64,000 bases of DNA from Cephalotrichum gorgonifer (Eukaryota; Ascomycota; Sordariomycetes; Microascales; Microascaceae). The position numbers and the translations under genes are program-made. Positions 45,127-56,929 of this stretch are shown one piece after another (positions within the stretch are counted from its first letter, which is position 1; each line of letters starts with the position of its first letter). The DNA lies in assembly GCA_900312665.1 (NCBI GenBank), contig ONZQ02000009.1, positions 1,164,744 to 1,228,743 on the forward strand. The letters are read 5' to 3'. The notes under the pieces are model-generated. The model was given only the letters and a program-made list of their open reading frames with translations. It had not been told where the DNA came from and did not search any database.

Positions 45127-48100
45127 GGTTGGGGCGTACCTATGCAGGGTATATAAAAAAAAAGGCCAATTGGCGGGTGTGAAAGCCACGCAAGAGTGGC
45201 GGTGGAAAGGAATTAGGGATTCAACGTAAGGCCGGCCGTGACTTGCTGTAGAAGTCGTGAATGCAAACCGTCTTGCTCGTTTCTTGGGATCAAGAGGTCT
45301 CGTCCAGGAGCCCAGTAGGAAATCAGGATCAGGAACTAATGCAGAACAACTCCTCCGTAGTATAATGGGGGTATCCGAAATCCAGGAGAACGTTCGACAA
45401 GTGGGAAAGTCGTGTATAGTAAGTACACCAGTGGTATCGTGAGATTATGTACCGTGTATAAGGTTGGTGGATATGAGACGAGTCGAAGTCTGTCAGAGAG
45501 AATGGATTTAGGAATTCGTCGTTGGTGTCGAGGGACGAATAGGGAGTCGGAGAGGGAGTTGGTATTGTTGATAAGGGCGTATGCCAGGCGGTCGAACTGA
45601 TTACTGGTAGTCTTTTGGTTGCAACTAGGAAACAGGTTCTCTCGGTTTTCCGTTTCCTCGGGGCAAGAGAGAGGCTCAAAGACCGTTGGGGAAGCCTGTT
45701 TTTGGAAAACTTCGGTCGAGTGGATTGAGGAGAAATATCAGGGTGGTCTGTCTCGATGGGCTGCTGGACTACGGGGACACGAGGCGACCAAAGCCATCCG
45801 TCCTGCCCGTTTCGAGCAGGACGGAGGAAGAGGCTTTGGCCGGGCGCGCGCCCCCGCAGTGGGCGTTTACAGCTCAGCGATGCGGGACATTGCTCTCGAA
45901 CGAAGTTTTGGTATTGGTGTGGATGCTCTTGTGTTGGCGGTGTTGATTGACTTCGTTGTCTTGGGTTTTGGTGTGGTGGTTGGAAATGGTGACGAAGAAG
46001 GGAGAAAAAAGTTCCAGAGGGGAGGAGGAGGGGTCAGCGGCCGAGAAGTAGTCGGGAAAAAAATTATATTCGCCGGAGTCTCCATAATTTTTGCTCGCCA
46101 AAATCCGAGAAGATCCCCACCAACGCCGCCGTTTTGGAGACTGATGAGACTCGCCCACTCCAACTTGGCGGTGGATTTTCTCCACTCTGTCCTTTACTAT
46201 CGGTACGTCCGTATGATACTATTTTTTCTTCTTCTCATGTGCATTCTAGAGGGTACCATGGAGAAAGAAAAGAAAACATTGAAAAAAAAAAAAGCCGCTG
46301 ATGGTGGTTGTTTAAGAGTATACACGCGGGGCACATGTACTATCGTAATTACACCTCAAGTCATTGCCCAGTGAAGCATGCAAAACACAACTTCAGATGT
46401 ACCCGCTACAGAGAACGAGAGCTACCACCTTCAGTACTCGTGCAGAGCAGAGACACACACTCGTAGACTCCCCCCTCCTGGGCTCTGGCGCTTCTCCTTT
46501 TCCATCGGCGGCGCACAGCGGGGTCGTCGGGCTCGCTTGCAGCGGATCTGACGTTTGAAGCTGGTAAAGGTCCGTCACCGCCATTTCATTCCACTTTGAA
46601 TCCCCGCAGTGATAAAATAGTGTACAGGTCTCCAAGTACCCCCCAGCAGCGGGAGGAGTGGGACGCTGCATTACCGCTCCTCGACCGCCTCACATCCACC
46701 CTATGACATGCCTACGATTCCCAGACCTACCCCGTCCTGCCGTCATGCGTGCCAGCGGCACCTTTCCCCTTTCCCATCGGATCCCGTCTACCTCAATTAA
46801 TCAGGCAGGTGACGATGTATGAGTACCCGTATCTCGTGGGATCGAGGTCGGTGATAGGTGGCCGCATGTATGAGTACCCGCACATCCTAGCTTAGCGCCA
46901 TGTAACTCAAGTACGAGGTACGTGGCTACAACGGCCCCCGGTGCGGTGCTGAGGACGTGTACGACATGACACTGAATGTCTCGAGTTTGAGTTTCCAACG
47001 TGCAGTAGCGGAGCCCCGGGCTGAGCAGTCTGGAGCCTGTACGAGCAGCCTGTTGGCGGGGTAGATGCTACATCAAGAATTGGGGAGAGCCAAACCTTGA
47101 AACGATCTCCCCGAGGGGGGGGGGTTACCTCAATTAGAGGGCGCCGGTGCTGCCCGCTTCTATGTGCAGTTGGCTCTGGTGCCCACACAGGTTCTAGAGC
47201 AACACAGACTTGCGAATAGTGTAGGGTGAACTCTGAGGTTGTTGATCATGAATTTTCTCCCATAGCTTCGCTGTCTCTACCTGGACGTACTCGTTGGATA
47301 CGACGAGTACATACGTGTGCTTGGGTGGAGTGGGTGTGCCAGCCAGCATACTTGTAATTACGTCGTAGCGCCACAGATACTCGTGCAGTGGCTGGCATAT
47401 GCAGTCGACAGATGTATTGATTGCCCCTTTAGCTCCTTCCTCATGACATGACATGATGTCCTCGAAGCGCCTGGGGCAGGCGCGAGGCAACGAGACAGAG
47501 TTTCCATGTCTCATCCCGAGCTGGCACCAAGCTGATGAAGGCTGGCTGCTTGGTTACACTTTCATCGTCCTCACCTACCAGAAAAGAAACAAGCAGAAAT
47601 GCTACGAGGGTTTTCACTTCGCCGGTGCCTCAAACCTTGCTCCCATACGCTCTATGTTGCCCAAAGGTGTATCACTCCGACTGTGGGGCGTTTCCAGTAC
47701 CATGACTTGGGGCAAGAGAGCGGCGGAAGCCACCGAGAGGTGCAGCAGCACTCCTTCCGTCCATTGGGAGCTGACCATGGAACATAGGAATGGCATCCTT
47801 CGTGAGCTTGTTTACGATGGCGTGAGTCAGAGGTCACGGAAAATTTAGGCAGCGGCGGTGGCCGAAGTATTCACTCGTGCTCCGCAACGCTAACACCAGG
47901 TTCCGTTGAGGAGGAGGGAGGAGGGAACGACGGCAGAAGGAGGTTGATCATGGTGGCGACTCAGCAGGTGGGTGAAGAAAGAAATTGGGTCCACTCGAAC
48001 GGCTCCAGGCGAGCAAAATGAACCCACCCTTCCCCCTCCCCCCCACTGGTGACCCCCCTTTAGACGCTTTTGGCGGGACTTTGGATTCCTGATCCACCAA

Positions 48101-48871
48101 GTCCGTCATCGACATGGATTCCCCCGGTATAAAAAGAGCAAGAAAAAAAGCAAAGGCCTCCAAACGCCACGTTCAGTGCCTTTCATTGTGGAATTGGTCC
48201 ATTGGGCGGTCGAGACCCCAGACTCACCCCGCCTTATGATATCGATGTGTGTGGGAAATCAGAGGTTTTGAAGCCCTAATTATCCTTTTAATAGAAATGT
48301 GACAGAGCACACGTGGTTCGGCTGCATAAAGCTTTCAATACTTGAAATTACATCCAACAGACGTCACAGATTTCAGCCGCTAGATCTCAGGGGGAGGCGC
48401 CTGCCTAATGGTGGTGGGGGTGCACTGCAGGCTGATATAATCATATGAGCGAGGGGCAGCTGACATAATGAAGCACGGACTGCTTGGTCTCCACTACCTT
48501 ATCCTTTCTGGGTCTAAGAATAAATGCCCTGTTATCGATAACGTTGCTCGGTAACGGAGTAAACAACCCGACCCTGTAAGCCACTTCAGGCAAGACCCGG
48601 ACCCACAGGGAACGGCGGTCTAATAGCACGCATCTTTCTGCCCAAGACATTCCCCGGAGTCAAACCACAAATTATTAACAGGAAGAACTTGTTTTTTTTC
48701 TCGTGTCTCACAAACAGTCCGGCACACGCAAAAGACCAGCCCTAGTTGAGCGAGAGGGAAACAAAGGTCAAATCGAAACAGGGTCCACCCACTCCTTGCA
48801 CCCACACTCAACGACAGCAAGTCGAAAAGAAAAGAAAAAGGGAGAAACGCGTTCCTGTTCAAAACTCGACG
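45127..48871. other. Intergenic interval of about 3.7 kb
   Basis: Several frames longer than 90 codons exist on both strands (for example plus 45619-46374 and plus 47453-47848), but their composition is not protein-like and they overlap each other. A 15-bp direct repeat ATGTATGAGTACCCG occurs at 46815-46829 and 46866-46880. GTACTCGT and its complement pair up at 47287-47310. Confidence 0.5.
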
Positions 48872-51557
48872 ATGGAAACCGCACAGGCGCAGAAGTCGTC
48901 TGCCAACCTCTTTCAGGTCTTCCTGAGGCTGCGGCCGCCGCCATCGGGTAGTTCTTCGGGAAGCCAGGAGCGGTTCCTGACGGTCGAGGACCCGGAGTCG
49001 GACGCGGACGACGCACAGCACCCCACACACATCACGCTGAACCCGCCCAACGATAGGCGGCGCGCGATCGAGAAGTTCGCCTTCACGCAGGTATTCGAGG
49101 AGCAGGCGACGCAGCTGGACGTCTTCCATTGCACGGGGGTCGCGCCGCTCATCGAGGGCGTCATCGCGCCGCATGGCGGGGCCGGCACCGACGCGTTGGT
49201 CGCGACGCTTGGTGTGACCGGGTCCGGGAAGGTTGGCAGCGTTCTCTTCTTGCATTCTTTTCGCCTCGGGGTGGTAGACGAAATTTGAAACTTACCACTT
49301 GATTCCTTGTTGTTTATAGTCACATACGATTCTCGGATCTCGCTCCCAGAGGGGACTCACACAGCTCGCGCTCGATGTCATATTCCGATCCCTCGGTTCT
49401 AACCTGGTCGACCCGAACTCGTCACCTTCCCTCGAGGCCTCCCTTCAGGCGTCTGACTCCTCGGAGGCATCTATAATGTGCGCCTCCACCCTGCTGGATA
49501 GCGTCTTCGCAGACCCCCTGGCCCAGTCCAGGAACGGGGGCTCCCGTGCGCCAACACCCGCCATGGTAGGCTCCCCAGAGAAACTCTACCCTACCCTCCC
49601 CCTCCCTCCCCACCTCTCACCGCACAAGACGTACACCCAAAGCCCGAAGACCATCCGCCTAGTAGACCCAGCCTCGCAGCTCTACCACCCCAGCAGATTC
49701 AGCCCCCTCCTCTCCCCACCACCCGGCCCACTAATCCCAACGCCCAAGCGGGCGGGGGACAACACGAAGCACTACATGAACCCCACGGCCACCACCCGCG
49801 TAAAGAAGAAAGTTAATACTAAGACTGAAGAAAAGGGCGAACATGTCGCCGCCACGCCGTCCGCCGCCTCCCGACGACTCATGCAGATGCCCTCAAACCT
49901 CCCGCAGAACCCGGACGTGAGCGGCGTCAACGTCTCCGCCGACCCCTCCGCCGAATACGCCGTCGTCCTCTCCATGCACGAGGTCTACAACGACCGCATC
50001 TTCGACCTCCTCACCCCGCCCGTCAGGTCCAACGCCACGAAGGAGTACCGCCGGCGGCCCCTCGTCTTCAAGTCGACCGAGTCGTCGCCCGACCGCAAGG
50101 TCGTCGCCGGCCTGCGCAAGGTCATCTGCGGGTCGCTGAGCGAGGCGCTGATGGTCGTCGAGGCGGGGCTCCACGAGCGCAGGGTCGCCGGGACGGGCTC
50201 GAACAGCACGTCGTCGCGGAGCCACGGGTTCATCTGCGTCGAGGTGAAGAAGCGGCAGCGGAGCAGGAGGTCGACCGCCTGGGGGGGAAGCACGCTGACG
50301 GTCGTGGACCTGGCGGGGAGCGAGAGGGCCAGGGACGCGAAGACGCAGGGGGCTACGCTCGCCGAGGCCGGTAAGATTAATGAGAGCTTGATGTATCTGG
50401 GGCAGTGCCTGCAGATGCAGACCGGCGGTGGCCAGTCGAACAAGGTATGGAATGAAACCGCCAAAAGCTCCGAAAACTCACATGGATGGAGTGTATGAAG
50501 TGGACACTAACATGAAAAAAATCGGAATTAGCCCAATATCGTCCCCTTCAGGCAGTGCAAGCTGACCGAACTCCTCTTCTCCAACTCCTTCCCCTCGGCT
50601 TCCTCGTCCCACCAGCGCCGAAACCCGCAGAAGGCCGTCATGATCGTGACCGCCGACCCTCTCGGCGACTTCAACGCCACCTCCCAGATCCTCCGGTACA
50701 GCGCCCTCGCACGCGAGGTCACCGTGCCCCGCATCCCGAGCATCTTCTCCAATCCGCCCCCGGCCGCCAGCACATATGCCACATCCCCCCCGGGCCCCTA
50801 CCCCGCCCCCACCCCGGGCACCTACCACCACCCGAACCACCTCGCCTCGCCCACCCTGTCGGCCCGCGATTTTAACTACTTCGGCGGCGGTGGCTCGGGC
50901 TCCCACCGCAACATCTCTCCCGCCGGGTCCACCGACGACCGGGCAATGATGGAGCTCGCGGCGCTGGAGATCTCCCGGCTGGCCGAGGAGGTCGAGGGCC
51001 TGCGTGGCGAGCTAGCGCGCGAGTCGGAGGCGAGGAACGCCGCGGAGGCGCACCTCCTCTCGCTGGAGGACCGCATGATCGAGCTGGAGCAGGTCATACG
51101 CGAGGACTGCGCGGCCGAGTTCGAGAAGACGCTCGCCATGGAGATGGCCAGGTGGAAGGCGAGCTTCGCGGCCGAGATGGAGAGGGGCGAGGAGCACTGG
51201 GACAGGAAGGTGGAGCTCCTCGAGAGGGGGCTCGTGGGCGCCGAGGCGGAGGGCGAGGAGAACAAGGAGAACGTCCTGGTCGAGGACATGGAGGAGGAGA
51301 TTGAGCGGCTCAGGAGAGAGAACGGGATTCTGAGGAGGGAGCTGGGGGGAAGGAGCCCCACGAGGAGGATCCCGCTGCAGGAGAGGGAGGACGTGCTGCA
51401 GAGGGAGAGGGGGGACGTCGTGGAGGGGCTGGGGGGTAAGATGGAGAGTCTGAGGGTGAGCGCGGAGAGCGCCAAGGGGAGGTCGGGCAGCCCGAAGAAG
51501 GTCAGGAAGCTGCAGGTCAAGAGGTGGGAGGATGCGGGTGACCCGGAGAGCTTCTGA
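48872..51557 (+). CDS. Kinesin motor protein, probably kinesin-6 (Klp9/MKLP-like)
   Basis: Three exons (48872-49231, 49320-50444, 50532-51557) encode 836 residues. The motor domain starts at FQVFLRLRPP. The P-loop is GVTGSGKS (114-121, completed across intron 1, so the weak GTTGGC donor is accepted). Switch I is NSTSSRSH (about 413-420) and switch II is DLAGSER (about 449). Between the P-loop and SMHEVYNDRIFDLL (about 339) lies an insert of roughly 150 residues, Pro/Ser-rich with many SP and TP sites, of the kind that marks kinesin-6 motors. FRQCKLTELL (exon 3) ends the motor. A Pro/Gly linker and a coiled coil (about 640-760) follow, then a basic tail. Kinesin-6 proteins work on the spindle midzone in anaphase; the phosphosites would fit mitotic control (inference). 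Confidence 0.88.
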
Positions 51558-51945
51558 TCGGTGACGTCGGACTTGTGTTAGGTATTCTGCGGGTTTTCTA
51601 AGGGGCGTACATTGGGGGGAACGGATTGGCGAGCCCGCAGAGAGTTTCCTGGGGCATTTTTCGCGCTGTTTCTTTTTTCTTTGTTGGTATTTGGGTTGGC
51701 GACGTTATTCTGCGAGTTTTTGTATTTAGGACTCGACTGAGATTCTTCTCCTTGGGTCTGATATTGTGTGGATACCCTCTACGTAAACGAAACTAAACGT
51801 ACCTGAAGCCATTCACTGTTAATTGTCATGTTAACGAGCGTGTTGCGATATTCCGTTTGACTCCAAAAGATTAGGTCAAGACAATTTCTTATTTCATTAA
51901 AAGACGATTTCCACGCCTGGCATCCAGCATACAAGAAAGTCAAGC
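51558..51945. other. Convergent 3' interval between the kinesin and RRP3
   Basis: 388 bp between the two stop codons, T-rich on the plus strand. Only 3' UTR sequence expected. Confidence 0.45.
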
Positions 51946-53543
51946 TCAACCCTCCTCGGCATCCATCGAGTCCGCCCCCCTCTTCGACCCCCTCATCCCC
52001 CTCATCGCCGTCTTCCCCTTCCCGGCGCCCCCCTTGCCCGCCTTCTTCTTCTCCTCCTGCTCCCTCATCTCGATCCTCGCGTGCCTGTTCGCCTCCTCCA
52101 CCCTCCCCTTGAACACCATCACCTCCTCCCTCACGGTGGGGTACTCGGGAAGCTTCTTCCCCAGCGCCTCCTCTATCCTCATCAGCACCTCGACGCTGTA
52201 CTGCGTCGTTATGTTGATCGCCCTGCCCGACTTCCCCGCGCGCGCCGTCCGGCCCACGCGGTGGATGTACGTCTTGCTGTCCAGCGGCAGGTCGTAGTTC
52301 AGCACCACGTCGACCTTGGGGATGTCCAGACCGCGGGCTGCCACGTCCGTCGCCACGAGGATGTCCCTCGTCTTCTCCTTGAACTTGTTCAGCGCCCCCA
52401 TGCGCGACGACTGCGAGAGCTGCCCGTGCAGCGGGATCGCGCCGAAGCCCAGCGCGCGGAGCATGATGGCCACGCGCTGCGCGTCGCGCACTGTGTGCGT
52501 GAAGATGATGATGGACCGCCCTGCGAACTCGTTGACCAGGTGCACGAGGTACGTGTCCCTGTGCATGGCCGGGACGAAGATGTAGTGCTGAAGCAGCGTC
52601 GCGACGGTCTGGTACTTGTTCGAGCTGATGCTGACGCGCATCGGGTCCTTGAGCGACGCGCGCTGGAGGCTCTCCACCTTGGAGCTCATCGTCGCCGAGA
52701 ACAGGAACGTCCTCCGCTCGCGGGGCACGAACTTGAGCAGCTTGTCGATGCTGGGGCCGAAGTCCATGTCCAGCAGCCTGTCGGCCTCGTCCATGACGAG
52801 ATACTTCAGCGTCCGGAGGGAGAATCCCTTCGTCTTCTCGAGGTGGTCGACGAGGCGGCCCGGGGTGGCGACGATAACGTGCGGCTTCTTGCCGAGCGCG
52901 ATCGACTGCTGCACCATGTCCAGGCCACCGACGATGACGGCGCACCGCAGGGATATCAGCGCCCCGAGGGCCTCGAACGACTGGCCGATCTGCGCCGCCA
53001 GCTCTCGCGTCGGCGCGAGGACGCAGCAGAAGTAGGGCTGCGGCTTGTCGAGGAGGGCCTGGAGGACGGGGAGGGCGAAGGCGGCGGTCTTTCCGCTACC
53101 GGTTTCCGCGAGACCGATTATGTCCCGGCCCGCGAGCGCGTGGGGGATGGACTTGGCCTGGATGGGGGTGGGCTTTTTGTAACCTAGCGACTCACACGCT
53201 TCACATAGCGAATCGACGACGCCCTGGGAACGGTTAGTAGGACATAACAGGTATATCGCTTCTAGGAGAGGAGAGGGGGGACGCATACCAGCTCTTTGAA
53301 AGTCTTCGGCGCCTCATCTACCGCCTCAGTCTCAGCCTCCCCTGCCTGCTCAGGCTCCTCTGCCTCAACTTCTTCGCTCCCATCGTCGCTTTCGTTGGAG
53401 GCTTCCTCGTCTGAGCTAGGTTCAACCTGCTTCATTGGTTCAACCTTCTTCACTGAAGGCTTCGGTGCAGCGACTTTTTTGGCGTCGGCGCCGACATCGC
53501 GGGCCTTCCCGGATGCCACCTTTCTCCTTTTTGAAGTGTTCAT
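51946..53543 (-). CDS. rrp3: RRP3, DEAD-box RNA helicase for 18S rRNA maturation
   Basis: Two exons (53543-53289, 53223-51946) give 510 residues. Helicase motifs appear in order: Q-motif PTPIQAKSIPHAL, motif I AETGSGKTAAF, Ia PTRELAAQI, Ib TPGRL, II DEAD (VMDEADRLLDMDFG), III SAT, IV SIIIFTHT, V ATDVAARGLDIP, VI HRVGRTARAG. The acidic leader (residues 45-80) and the basic, glycine-rich tail fit the Rrp3/DDX47 subgroup, nucleolar helicases needed for cleavages that make 18S rRNA. The intron has a CTAAC branch site and joins TFKEL to GVVDSLCEAC, restoring the aromatic residue upstream of the Q-motif. It shares a 357-bp divergent promoter with SSF1, another ribosome-biogenesis gene. Confidence 0.95.
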
Positions 53544-53900
53544 TGTCACAACAGTCAATGGTTACGGGCTGTTGATATCGAGGTGTTAGAGGATGAAAAC
53601 AAGTGGGGTTCGTCTAGATGCTGCTGCTTTAACTTTTTTTTCTTATCATCCCCATATCCTTATGCATGGCTCGGTGAATTCCCCACTAAAGAAGGTCTTA
53701 TCCTCACGTGATGTGGGTCCGTCACCGCGAAAGAGTGGGTCTCCCGCTGAGAAATTCCTTATCTTATCGGTCCTGTCCCGCCAATTTTTTTTCCTGGGCA
53801 GGCGAACTTCTTGACATCCAGCGACGGCTCGGGTCTTCAACCTACAGCCACCGACGAAACTCACAACCCCAGCCACTACCACAAACGATACCCCTTCACA
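53544..53900. promoter_or_regulatory. Divergent promoter shared by RRP3 and SSF1
   Basis: 357 bp between the two ATGs. It contains one perfect TCACGTGA palindrome (53704-53711), a Cbf1-type bHLH site, nearly central, plus T8 tracts at about 53634-53641 and 53786-53793. The same octamer lies upstream of BRF1. Joint regulation of the pair is inference. Confidence 0.55.
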
Positions 53901-55264
53901 ATGGCCAGGCAGCGAGTCAAGAAGAGGACGCACGTAGGCGCCAACCGCCCCAATGGCGACACGCAGCCCAAACCCGGGGCCCGGGACCCCAAGAGCATGG
54001 TCATCCGCATCGGCGCTGGCGAGGTCGGATCTAGTGTCAGCCAGCTGGCGGCGGACGTACGGAGGGTGATGGAGCCCGGGACGGCGAGTCGGCTGAAGGA
54101 GAGGAAGGGGAACAAGCTCAAGGACTACGTATCGATGGCGGGTCCCCTGGGAGTGTCGCATCTGCTCCTGTTCTCGAGGTCAGAGGGTGGAAATACGAAT
54201 CTGAGGGCGGCGCTGACGCCGAGGGGGCCGACGCTGCACTTCCGCGTGGAGAAGTATTCGCTGGCGAAGGATGTGCAGAAGGTGCAGAAGCACCCAAGGG
54301 GCGTTGGGAAGGAGTTCCTCACGCCGCCGCTGGTATGTGTCTTTCCCTGTCCCCTCGGAGAGAGTTTAGAGGCGTAGGGATCAGTCGCTAACAAGAAACC
54401 CAGTTGGTAATGAACAACTTCTCGTCCCCCAACGCGGACGCGACGTCAAAGGTCCCGAAGCACCTCGAAAGCCTCATCACAACAGTCTTTCAGTCCCTGT
54501 TCCCCCCAATCAACCCACAAGTGACTCCTCTCAAGTCCATCCGGAGAGTTCTCCTACTCAACCGTGAGCCGTCAAAGGAGGACGACGGCACGTTCATACT
54601 CAACTTCAGACACTACGCCATCACGACGAAGGTGACGGGCCTCTCGAGGCCCCTGAAGCGCCTCAATGCGGCGGAGAAGCTGCTCTCGGGCAAGTCGCGG
54701 AAGGGCGGGATGCCCAACCTCGGAAAGCTCGAGGACATCGCGGACTTCATGATCGGTGGCGAGAACGGGGAGGGCTACATGACGGACTACACCAGCGGGA
54801 GCGAGGTCGACACGGACGCCGAGGTGGAGGTCGTCGGAGAGGTGCCGCGGAAGGTGTCTAGGCGCCAGCGCGAGGAGGCGGCCGAGGACGACGAGGAGAG
54901 GGTGGAGAAGCGCGCGGTGAGGATGGTGGAGCTCGGGCCGCGGATGAGGCTGCGGCTGAACAAGGTGGAGGAGGGCGTCGCGGGCGGGAAGGTTATGTGG
55001 CACGAGTACATACACAAGACGCCGGAGGAGCTGAAGGAGATGGAGAAGAAGTGGGAGAAGAAGAGGCAGGAGAAGGAGAGGCGCAAGAACGAACAGAAGG
55101 CGAATCTGGCGAGGAAGAAGGCGGAGAGGGCGAGTAGCGGGAAGAAGAAGGTGGACTCGGACGATGATATGGACGACTACGTCGGTAGCGGTATGGACGA
55201 GGATGACTTCTATCGCGGTGGCTTGTCTGACCAAGAGGAGGAGGATGATGACGACGAGGAATAG
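53901..55264 (+). CDS. ssf1: SSF1/Peter Pan (Brix domain) 60S assembly factor
   Basis: Two exons (53901-54332, 54404-55264) encode 430 residues. It begins MARQRVKKRTH and has the Brix/sigma70-like fold from about 30 on: MVIRIGAGEVGSSVSQLAAD, then GPTLHFRVEKYSLAKDVQK (the segment typical of Ssf/PPAN), and then after the intron LVMNNF, FPPINPQ and FILNFRHYAI. The C-terminal third is acidic then lysine/glutamate-rich, with a highly acidic end. Ssf1 is a nucleolar factor that joins Rrp15 and Rrp14 in early pre-60S particles. The intron of 71 bp is fixed by the conserved PPL-LVMNNF junction. Divergent from RRP3. Confidence 0.95.
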
Positions 55265-56929
55265 TTGTCACGAGTGAGGATAGAGTGGAGGAGGGAGGAT
55301 CGATATTAGCGGATCGCGGTCCGTTCCGCTACTTGAATGTATAGACTATCGAATAGACTGGGCCAGCTGTTCGCTGTCAACCACACAAACTGTGGGGCAT
55401 TTTCCTGTATACACAGATTCTAGTTCCAGGGTCAGTACGGATGGTTGAGTCGCATTTTTGGCTTGCATGTATGTAGGTCGCTGAACTTGGGTAACACGCT
55501 CCTCGTGTCTTCTTTTTTGGCCGCTTGGAACTCTCATTGGGACATTCGGGAAGTTAAAGGGATTTTTATGTGAAGACCCAACGGCCTACTGGATAGGCAT
55601 ACATCTTGCCCAAGCAGCACATCTAAGATGCGTGCTCCATGTACGGCCAATCAGGTCGCGACGAGCTAATGTGTGGCATCTCACCCTTGATAGCTAATGT
55701 CGTGGTGGTGTATAGGCGTCAATGGCTTTGATAGCGTCAGGGGCCAGGCGCGGACCGGCCCGAGAAAGGACTCCCAAGGAAGATACGCAGAACATCATTC
55801 CAGTACACGCCAGGACTTTACGTGCAACAAGGCCCACATCGTGGATATGTGCACCTGCCACCTCCGCCCTCCCCCCTCCCCCTCCCCCTCTCCCTTCTCT
55901 CCTTTCTTCTAGCTTGTTAGCAACGGCTCCAATGGGGGAAGACCCCGCCCAAGCCTGCGAAGCAACGAGTCGGCCACAATGATAGCGCAGGAGTGGGGTC
56001 GGCATGCACTACACGACTCATTCCACGAACGTCTTGACGTCGAGCCTTGCATCTAGTCGCGGGGTCGCCGAACTTGTTGAGAGGTTGTCCATGGCATCAG
56101 CCGTGCGGCCAGACGTCACATCTCCCGGGCTGTTGTTCGACCTACGACGAATGGCCGGGCCACGCCGGGGAACACATCAACCACTTTCGTACGCGCCTAC
56201 CAAGCCAAGAGACAATTCACTCTCTTTGGGCGTCGAGAGAGCCTTACCATGCCGAACAACGCCGATCCGTCGGCATTGACCAGGGAAGATAGCCTCGTAT
56301 TCCCCATCCACGGTGGCAATCCAGTGGCCAGGCTGCGGTGATCGGCATCGGGTTGTTTCCGCACGGGGCCAATGGTTTGGACGACAGACTAATCTGACGC
56401 CGTGAGCCGCACAGGGTTTGTTCCTCCCGAGGGCCTCGTCACACCGAGTTGGCGCTGCGTATATGTTTAAGACAGATCAGTCGTTCCGGGCGAGGCTTTG
56501 CCAAGAGTGACTTCAGTGTTGTTGAGGGAGGTCCCCTCCTTCTAAGACGCAGACAATATATATATGGAATGAATCTTTTTCTTTGTGATGCTGATACAGG
56601 TACCTCCGAAGAACGACGGAGCCAAGGAAGGGGTGAGAAGGAGCTTCCCGTACAAGTTGTTGGGGGGGGGGGGGGAGGGGATTGATTGACTTAGAACTCC
56701 GTGTGATGGCCAGCTACCCTTGGGCCAATGGTAACACTATCGCCGCCATATAAAATCACCCGCAGCCGTCCCAACTGTGATGTAGAAGTAATACCATACC
56801 GTCTACTTCTCCCCCAGGTCCTTCAAACTAAGCTGAGCCTAGTCCCTCGAGAATTTCGTCCACAATAGAACTATCACCCGGGCCACATTGACGGATTTCA
56901 TTCATCTGTCCATCATCTACTCAGTCAAC
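55265..56929. other. Intergenic interval upstream of the membrane-protein pseudogene
   Basis: About 1.7 kb with no convincing gene. A TATATATA stretch lies near 56557-56564 and a G14 run at 56662-56675. CCAAT occurs near 56727. The last 150 bp could be the old promoter of the pseudogene. Confidence 0.45.

Noticed and set aside
45619..46374. 251-codon plus-strand frame
   Set aside because: Composition is not protein-like, it ends in poly-lysine from an A-run, and no splice or promoter context supports it.
52081..53187. 368-codon plus-strand frame opposite RRP3
   Set aside because: Shadow of the helicase exon; Arg/His/Val-rich with no motif.
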